Source: Euptelea pleiosperma (lineage: Eukaryota; Streptophyta; Magnoliopsida; Ranunculales; Eupteleaceae). From it: 64,000 nt of DNA. Positions 63,419-64,000 of this stretch are shown piece by piece; positions within the stretch are counted from its first letter, which is position 1, and each line of letters opens with the position of its first letter. The DNA lies in contig CM068547.1 in the NCBI GenBank assembly GCA_035048495.1, forward strand, positions 24,187,913 through 24,251,912, given 5' to 3'. A program made the translations under genes and the position numbers. The notes below the pieces were generated by a model. It was not told the origin of the DNA. It ran no database searches and saw nothing but the letters and a program-made list of their open reading frames with translations.

Positions 63419-64000
63419 ATGGCTCCACAACGGAAAAGAGCAAGAGGGGAGTAATCTTCTAGTGATCCCTATCCCCTTAGCTTGTTCATCAATCTTATGG
63501 CTAGGGCTAGCTTCATGAAGAACTATATCAAGAGAGCTGTTGTCATTGAACGTGGGGTCATTGAGAAAGAGGCGACAACGACTGGGATTCCCAACCTTCT
63601 TAATTCGGTAGGTTGGTCTAAACTTTTGTCAATTTCTAGTGTTGCATATCCTGAATTAGTCAGGATGTTCTATTGTAATTTGAACAGTCATGAGCCAGAT
63701 GGTCCAATTCTTTATTCTGAGGTTCGAGATGTTCATTTTAAAATTACATTATCTTTGATCTCAAAGATAACAGATCTTCCTCGAGTACCTAATGGAGGAA
63801 TTTTCCCCCTTTCTCTACCTTTCAAGAACAAAAAGGCTATTTCAAGAGCCATTTGTGGGAAGGTAGTTCATTGGACATCTGATTTGGCTAAAAGGGAATT
63901 ACTTCCCATGTATCATTTGCTAGGGTTGATCTTCTCCTACAACTTGGTCCCAAAGGCGGGACATCGGAGTCAGATTGGACCCTATATCCAGTATCTTCTA
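63419..64000 (+). CDS. Plant transposon-associated ORF, incomplete at window edge
   Basis: ATG at 63419 opens MAPQRKRARGE and meets a TAA at codon 12 (63452-63454). The same frame then stays open to the last base, so the translated part may start at a later Met (about 63496). Recognisable text includes GWSKLLSISSVAYPELVRMF, SLISKITDLPRVPNGG and KRELLPMYHLLGLIFSYNLV followed by PKAGHR. The spacing of 'W..L......YPELV..FY.NL', 'I....GLP' and 'LP.YH.L......L.PK.GHR' resembles the 'putative plant transposon protein' family often found with plant retrotransposons. Its place just after Copia-2 pol is where SIRE-type elements carry an extra (env-like) ORF. I assign the family from memory of its pattern. 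The early stop suggests a pseudogene or a readthrough/alternative start. Confidence 0.6.

Overview
This is a transposon-dense piece of a flowering-plant nuclear genome. It is AT-rich, has spliced plant-type exons, and carries two plant-specific gene families (a phytocyanin and a cysteine-rich-type receptor-like kinase). It also holds many nested LTR retrotransposons of the Copia and Gypsy (Athila/Tat-like, chromovirus-like) groups, plus MITEs. I cannot name the species. I see no bacterial operons, CRISPR array, rRNA or tRNA.

Left part (1-15.7 kb). The second exon of a phytocyanin (2905-3302) is interrupted by a 461-bp MITE with an 8-bp target duplication; the first three bases of the MITE form the stop codon. 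Then come a decayed chromovirus-like Gypsy integrase end (minus strand, about 4250-5105) and a decayed Copia pol (from about 5112). That Copia pol is cut by an LTR element without recognisable pol (6008-11901, TSD AGAGT), which is itself cut by a solo LTR of a family called B here (7726-9227). The Copia pol resumes at 11907 and ends in its 3' LTR (12204-12740). A 0.9-kb foldback MITE lies at 14162-15093.

Kinase gene (15744-18602). Six spliced exons encode the transmembrane segment and a complete-looking Ser/Thr kinase domain of a CRK/DUF26-type receptor kinase. The ectodomain exon is not found upstream in this window.

Large nest (18773-40087). Directly downstream of the kinase, a Copia element (here Copia-1, LTRs 18773-19269 and 39591-40087, TSD CATCC/CATCT) has split a short tandem repeat. 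Its leader has received, in order: a solo LTR of family A in minus orientation (19854-22449, TSD GTCAT); a solo LTR of family A in plus orientation (22723-25811, TSD CCATC); and a family B solo LTR (26451-36352, TSD AAGGT). The B LTR in turn contains Athila-like LTRs, a truncated Athila integrase, a further B solo LTR (29699-31321, TSD GTGCT) and a duplicated junction that points to ectopic recombination.

Right part (40.1-64 kb). Family A LTR fragments surround a full-length, pol-less Athila-like element (47681-56248, TSD ATTAT) that keeps two LTRs, a tRNA-Asp-type primer site and a decayed gag, with a hAT MITE inside (52192-52616, TSD GCGAGTAC). Next come an LTR-PBS-LTR-PBS junction (56415-57508) and a second Copia (Copia-2; pol 59406-62755) cut by another B solo LTR (61083-62657, TSD AATAC). 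Last is an ORF resembling plant transposon-associated proteins, which runs off the right edge.

The kinase is the only locus likely to have host function. The rest reads as successive waves of insertion whose order can be worked out from target duplications. Coordinates of element ends come from reading TG..CA termini plus 5-bp duplications by eye; no alignment program or database was used.
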